Source: Flexithrix dorotheae DSM 6795
Lineage (GTDB): Bacteria; Bacteroidota; Bacteroidia; Cytophagales; Flammeovirgaceae
Assembly: GCF_000379765.1 (NCBI RefSeq)
Contig: NZ_KB903449.1
Location: 35,655 to 99,654, forward strand
DNA length: 64,000 nucleotides
Direction of reading: 5' to 3'
The notes under the pieces were generated by a model. That model was not told the origin of the DNA, did not search any database, and worked only from the letters and a program-made list of their open reading frames with translations. The translations under genes and the position numbers were made by a program. This document shows positions 59,873-64,000 of this stretch, piece after piece (position 1 is the stretch's first letter; every line of letters starts with the position of its first letter).

Positions 59873-62023
59873 ATGATAGTGTTCAGTTCAATCGATTTTA
59901 CCTTTCCTTTGGTAAATCCAGTGCCCAAATTTTTGCTCATCTTATTAATTATTTTATTCGCACCTATTTTATTTAATAAGCTAAAAATTCCACATCTTTT
60001 AGGTTTGATAATAGCTGGTGCAATAGTAGGAAATCATGGCTTTAATTTAATAGAACGAGATAGTAGTATTATCCTTTCGGGTACAGCCGGATTACTGTAC
60101 ATTATGTTTTTAGCCGGCTTGGAAATAGATCTTCCCGAATTAAAAAAGAATAGGTTTAAAAGTATAGTTTTTGGTATGTATACTTTTTCCATTCCCATGG
60201 GTTTAGGTTTTATAGCGGGTTCCTACATTTTAAACTTTTCGGTTATTACCTCAATTTTACTGGCGAGCATGTTTGCCTCCCATACATTGATTGCCTATCC
60301 CATTGTGAGCAAATTTGGCATTACAAATAATAGAGCGGTAAACATCACTATTGGAGGGACAATTATTACGGATGTACTGGCATTATTGGTATTGGCTGTG
60401 ATTGTGGGCATGGTTAAAGGACAAGTAAATACTGAATTTTGGGTAAGGTTGATTTTTTCAATTACTGTTTTTGGTTTGATAGTCATGTTTTTATTTCCAA
60501 AGATTGCTTATTGGTTTTTCAAAAAAAATGATGATAGCATTTCCCAATATATTTTCGTTTTGGTAATGGTTTTTACAGGAGCAGTTTTAGCCGAGTTTGC
60601 CGGGATAGAAGCTATTATCGGAGCATTTTTAGCAGGTTTATCCCTCAACCCACTTATTTCTCATACCTCTCCATTAATGAATCGAATCAATTTTGTAGGG
60701 AATGCCATTTTTATCCCATTTTTCTTGTTGAGTGTCGGAATGTTGATTGATTATGAAGTGTTTTTTAAAGATTTAAATACCTTAAAAGTGGCCTCAGTAA
60801 TGGTAATTATTGCTACAAGCGCAAAGTATTTAGCTGCCTGGCTAACCCAAAAGACATTTCGATTTTCGGTAAATGAAAGACGAATTTTTTTTGGATTGAG
60901 TAATGCACAGGCTGCAGCTACTTTAGCCGCTGTATTAGTAGGTTATAATATTGTTATTGGAGAAACTGCTGATGGTGAACCTTTGAGGTTACTCAACCAA
61001 AATGTATTAAATGGGACAATATTAATGATATTAATAACCTGTACTATAGCCTCATTCGTCACACAAAAAGGGGCAAAAAATATTGCCTTGCAGGAAATCA
61101 CCTCAATCGTAAAATCCGATCATACAGGAAAACCTGAAAGGATTTTAATTTCCCTGAGCAACATGGATACCATTGATGAACTAATAAACCTGAGTATTGC
61201 ACTGAAATCCAAAGAGAACAAAAATGGTTTAATGGCGCTGAATATTGTGGATACCAATAGCCTGGATGAACTATCGGAAAAACAGGCCAGGAAACTTCTT
61301 CTTCAAGCGACCCTAAAGGCTTCGGAAACTGATAACTATTTACAAGAACAAATCCGATTCGATATAAATATTATAAATGGAATTGTAAGTGTGGCAAGAG
61401 AGCAAAAAGTGACAGATCTGGTTTTGGGTTTTCATATTAAGAAAGGAATTTCAGATACCTTCCTGGGCGAACTTACCGAAGGAATTCTCACTAAATGCAA
61501 TGCCAATATTTTTATTTATAAATCCTATCAAACACTCAGTACAATAAAAAGACATTTGGTAGTAATTCCGGAAAATGCCGAAAAAGAGATAGGGTTTCCC
61601 TTATGGCTTATTAAAATGTGGAACATGGCCCTCAACACTAAAGGAAAAATGCTGTTTTACGGGCATCCAAATGCGTTGAATTATATTTCCAAAATCCAAT
61701 CAGAACATCAAATAGATTGTCCCACGATAGAATTCTTTGATTGGGACAATTTAGTTACGCTTAAAAAAGAATTAAAACCAAATGATAATCTAATGGTTAT
61801 ATTAGCCAGAAAAGATCAACCCTCTTACCAACCCTATATGTTATCAATCCCTAAGTATTTACATCAAAATTTTACTAAAACTAATTTTATATTAGTCTAT
61901 CCAATGCAAACAGAAATTTTTGGCGAATTTGACATCAACCTAACAAATCCATCAATAGAAGATCCTATGGAAAAGTTGGAAACCATGGTGAAGCTTTTTA
62001 CCAGATTTTTAAAACACAAATAA
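59873..62023 (+). CDS. CPA2-family cation/proton antiporter with C-terminal USP-like domain
   Basis: 716 residues from the ATG at 59873; a GTG at 59816 would add 19 residues of poor character. The first ~400 residues have about 12 spans: 'FAPILFNKLKIPHLLGLIIAGAIVGNHGFNLI', 'LLYIMFLAGLEIDLPELKKN', 'SMFASHTLIAYPIVSKFGIT' and 'GGTIITDVLALLVLAVIVGM' (the paired Asp-region of CPA2 exchangers), then 'AEFAGIEAIIGAFLAGLSLNPLI'. From ~405 the protein is soluble, with 'RILISLSNMDTIDELINLSIALKS' and 'EKQARKLLLQATLKA', resembling universal-stress-type regulatory domains. It exchanges Na+ or K+ for H+ at the inner membrane, fitting a saline habitat. Confidence 0.92.
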   Translation: MIVFSSIDFTFPLVNPVPKFLLILLIILFAPILFNKLKIPHLLGLIIAGAIVGNHGFNLIERDSSIILSGTAGLLYIMFLAGLEIDLPELKKNRFKSIVFGMYTFSIPMGLGFIAGSYILNFSVITSILLASMFASHTLIAYPIVSKFGITNNRAVNITIGGTIITDVLALLVLAVIVGMVKGQVNTEFWVRLIFSITVFGLIVMFLFPKIAYWFFKKNDDSISQYIFVLVMVFTGAVLAEFAGIEAIIGAFLAGLSLNPLISHTSPLMNRINFVGNAIFIPFFLLSVGMLIDYEVFFKDLNTLKVASVMVIIATSAKYLAAWLTQKTFRFSVNERRIFFGLSNAQAAATLAAVLVGYNIVIGETADGEPLRLLNQNVLNGTILMILITCTIASFVTQKGAKNIALQEITSIVKSDHTGKPERILISLSNMDTIDELINLSIALKSKENKNGLMALNIVDTNSLDELSEKQARKLLLQATLKASETDNYLQEQIRFDINIINGIVSVAREQKVTDLVLGFHIKKGISDTFLGELTEGILTKCNANIFIYKSYQTLSTIKRHLVVIPENAEKEIGFPLWLIKMWNMALNTKGKMLFYGHPNALNYISKIQSEHQIDCPTIEFFDWDNLVTLKKELKPNDNLMVILARKDQPSYQPYMLSIPKYLHQNFTKTNFILVYPMQTEIFGEFDINLTNPSIEDPMEKLETMVKLFTRFLKHK

Positions 62024-62398
62024 TCCTTCTTAATTAGGAGGGGTAAACCGTAGGATCATGGAAAAAATTTAAATCGTTTTGGCCATATTTCATTATTTTC
62101 TATAGGTTAGTTTGATGAAGTTATGGTAATTCCTGAGTCAAATTTATTGCAGTTCAAAACTAATCCATATTTGAGATTTTATCTCATTTTTAGAATCAAA
62201 TCCTTTTTTGGGATTATTTCTAATATATGGAATTTTGTCCTGTATTTAGAAATAACCCTCTTAATCCAGATAGAAGGGTTTTTTTAGCTGGATTTTTATC
62301 AATTATTGTCAATTTTAAATTAAGCACACCCTTTGTCAATAAGTTTTCAATGCCATCATGGCTAAACTAACAATTTTATCTTTATAAATTATCAACAC
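62024..62398 (+). other. Non-coding stretch with intrinsic terminator
   Basis: 375 bases between same-strand genes. Terminator: 6-bp arms AACCCT (62254-62259) and AGGGTT (62275-62280) followed by seven T residues to 62285. It lies 230 bases after the antiporter stop, leaving a long 3' untranslated part. No ORF is seen. Confidence 0.65.
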
Positions 62399-63472
62399 AT
62401 GAAAACGTTAATGACCTTAGCCCTTTTTATTTCAATATCAATCTTTCAAAACTTTGCCTCGGCACAAAATTGTACGATTTCGTGTGTGGGATCATCTCCT
62501 TGTTCAATTGATTGGGATAACATGGTTTGTGATGAAACAGGTTCAGCTCCACAAGATGGAGATTTAATCACTATTACTGATGGGGTGACCGTTCAGGTTA
62601 CTGATTCCAATGAGAAATTTGATGGTAGTTTAAAAATTGAAAGTGGAGGAATTTTGGAATTTCCTTCTAGTAGTAATAAACTCGATTTAACTGATGGTGG
62701 TAGTGGTTGTGGTAATTATATAATTATTGCTTCAGGTGGATATATTAAAGGAAATAGCTCCAGTAATCAATTGAGAATTTGTGGAAATACTATTGCAAAA
62801 GGCGGAGGAGGTTGCAATACTAATAACCCGCCAAGTGTAGGGGATGCTCCTCCATATTGTATGAATGGAACTGGATTAACGGGAGTAGTTTCCCTTGATG
62901 AAAATGGGGTAAGTTCAATATTATTACCCCTTGAATTAGCAGAATTTTCAGCAGAAAAATTAGGAACTAATGTCTTGCTTGAATGGAAAACAAGTACGGA
63001 AAGTAAATTCCACAATTTTGAGCTACTTCATTCCAAGGATGGACTTAATTTTAAAACCATAACTAATATATCTGAGCATAACCATAATATAAACCAATTT
63101 ACCTATACCCATTATACTCCAGGAGGTAGCCAGAATTATTATAGATTAAAAAGTGCGGATAAAGATGGAAACTTTACGTTTAGCCAGGTCATTTTTATCC
63201 AATTAGAAAAACAAAAGGAAATTAAAATTTATCCCACTTTAAATAAAGATGGCGGAAAATTCTTTATCGACCTTTCCGAAAAACATGAAGGTGATATTCA
63301 AGTCAATATTTATAAACTTTCCAATGGAAATTTAATTAGTTCTCAAATAATTCAGAATCAATCTTCATCCGGGTTACTACAATTTAATCCAAAATTAAGT
63401 CAAAATCATTATTTGGTAGAATTAATTACTAATCAACAGATTGTAAGAGAAAAATTAGTTGTTATTGAATAA
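62399..63472 (+). CDS. Secreted protein with C-terminal T9SS sorting domain
   Basis: 357 residues with a signal peptide (ending 'FQNFASAQNCT'). A short Cys-rich beta-helix-like segment follows ('DGDLITITDGVTVQVTDSNEKFDGSLKIESGGILEFPSSSNKLDLTDGGSGCGNYIIIASGGYIKG'), typical of G8-like or filament surface proteins. 'LPLELAEFSAEKLGTNVLLEWKTSTESKFHNFELLHSKDGLNFKTI' is the fibronectin-like module that usually precedes the sorting tail, and 'IKIYPTLNKDGGKFFIDL...VEKLVVIE' is a divergent type-A T9SS C-terminal domain. It is probably surface-exposed. Function unknown; no catalytic motif is visible. Confidence 0.75.
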   Translation: MKTLMTLALFISISIFQNFASAQNCTISCVGSSPCSIDWDNMVCDETGSAPQDGDLITITDGVTVQVTDSNEKFDGSLKIESGGILEFPSSSNKLDLTDGGSGCGNYIIIASGGYIKGNSSSNQLRICGNTIAKGGGGCNTNNPPSVGDAPPYCMNGTGLTGVVSLDENGVSSILLPLELAEFSAEKLGTNVLLEWKTSTESKFHNFELLHSKDGLNFKTITNISEHNHNINQFTYTHYTPGGSQNYYRLKSADKDGNFTFSQVIFIQLEKQKEIKIYPTLNKDGGKFFIDLSEKHEGDIQVNIYKLSNGNLISSQIIQNQSSSGLLQFNPKLSQNHYLVELITNQQIVREKLVVIE

Positions 63473-63635
63473 TCTGATTAGAACAATTCACATCCACTCT
63501 CCCGGTATCTCCTAGAAGAATTAATTAAGTAATGGAATAATAATTGTAAAATCATTAACAGTTATTTAATACATTGGTACATGTGGGTTATTTTAAATTT
63601 AGATGCCCCTGTTAAACATTTTAAAATTATAATTT

Positions 63636-64000
63636 ATGTTGGCTTACTTAAAAAAAATTTGGTATTTAGGGTTGATACTTGTGGTCATTTCTGCTTGTAG
63701 TGAAGATGATAATAACATGGCAAAAATCCAGGTAACACTGGTGGATGCCCCAGCCGATTACGAAGAAGTACTCATTGATATTCAGGAAGTTAATATTAAT
63801 GTAGGAGATGAAGAAGAAGGATGGCAGTCCTTGGAAAATGCCGAGACCGGAATTTTCGATATTTTAAAATTAACCAATGGTGAAGAGGCTTTTTTAGGAG
63901 AAATAGAACTTCCTGCAGGAAATCTTTCCCAAATTAGATTAGTACTTGGAGATCAAAATTCATTAACCATTGATGGAGAATCAACTGATTTGAAAGTGCC
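63636..64000 (+). CDS. DUF4382-type lipoprotein, 5' part
   Basis: An open frame from the ATG at 63636 runs off the end of the window with no stop, giving at least 121 residues. The lipoprotein signal is 'YLGLILVVISACSEDD'. 'AKIQVTLVDAPADYEEVLIDIQEVNINVGDEEEGWQSLENAETGIFDILKL' followed by 'LGEIELPAGNLSQIRLVLGDQNSLTIDGE' is the opening of the DUF4382 domain, an immunoglobulin-like fold common in Bacteroidota surface lipoproteins. Function unknown. It follows the T9SS surface protein on the same strand after about 160 bases. Confidence 0.85.
   Translation, partial: MLAYLKKIWYLGLILVVISACSEDDNNMAKIQVTLVDAPADYEEVLIDIQEVNINVGDEEEGWQSLENAETGIFDILKLTNGEEAFLGEIELPAGNLSQIRLVLGDQNSLTIDGESTDLKV

Overview
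The window is AT-rich DNA from a Bacteroidota bacterium, most likely a marine or algal-associated Cytophagia-type organism. The evidence is two SusC/SusD glycan-uptake pairs, a one-protein hybrid two-component regulator, type IX secretion tails (PNPSSG followed by a short C-terminal domain), Bacteroidota promoter elements (TTTG / TAnnTTTG) and a dense set of secreted sulfatases. I saw no rRNA, tRNA, ribosomal-protein or other core housekeeping genes, and no transposase or CRISPR array.

Region 1 (1-25.5 kb) is a polysaccharide utilisation locus. It starts inside a SusC gene, followed by SusD, a pectin-acetylesterase-like lipoprotein, GH43-like and GH2 enzymes, a DUF1080 protein, a right-handed beta-helix enzyme, three S1 sulfatases, a DUF5060 putative glycosidase, an SSS-type sodium/solute symporter and two related GH27 enzymes. 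It ends with a large hybrid sensor kinase/AraC regulator. Region 2 (26-39 kb) adds a complete minus-strand susC-susD-lipoprotein operon and a divergent plus-strand operon of four different sulfatases with overlapping or nearly touching ends. Together these genes would bind, desulfate, deacetylate and depolymerise a sulfated, probably galactose-containing glycan. The exact substrate cannot be read from sequence alone.

Region 3 (39-42 kb) is a small accessory stretch: a Fur/Zur-family repressor, a small membrane protein preceded by two copies of the palindrome TGCAACnnnGTTGCA, another membrane protein and an M28 peptidase.

Region 4 (42.2-48.7 kb) is the most striking part. It looks like a complete plasmid-type replication and partition module: a putative initiator gene, about 19 direct 20-bp iterons (the last five in exact 22-bp register), an AT-rich hairpin-bearing segment, a 14-3-14 palindrome over the parA promoter, parA, parB and a BRO-N gene that contains its own perfect 14-3-14 palindrome. 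A 1.1 kb non-coding stretch with more inverted repeats follows. The simplest reading is that the sulfatase-rich locus sits on a megaplasmid or chromid, or beside an integrated one.

Region 5 (48.8-64 kb) is mixed: an unknown secreted protein, an esterase, a Crp-family regulator, a DUF2306 membrane protein, a MacB/FtsX-type permease, a 1292-residue T9SS-secreted sugar-dehydrogenase-like protein, a CPA2-type antiporter, a T9SS surface protein and a truncated DUF4382 lipoprotein. All functional calls come from reading motifs by eye; no database search was run.
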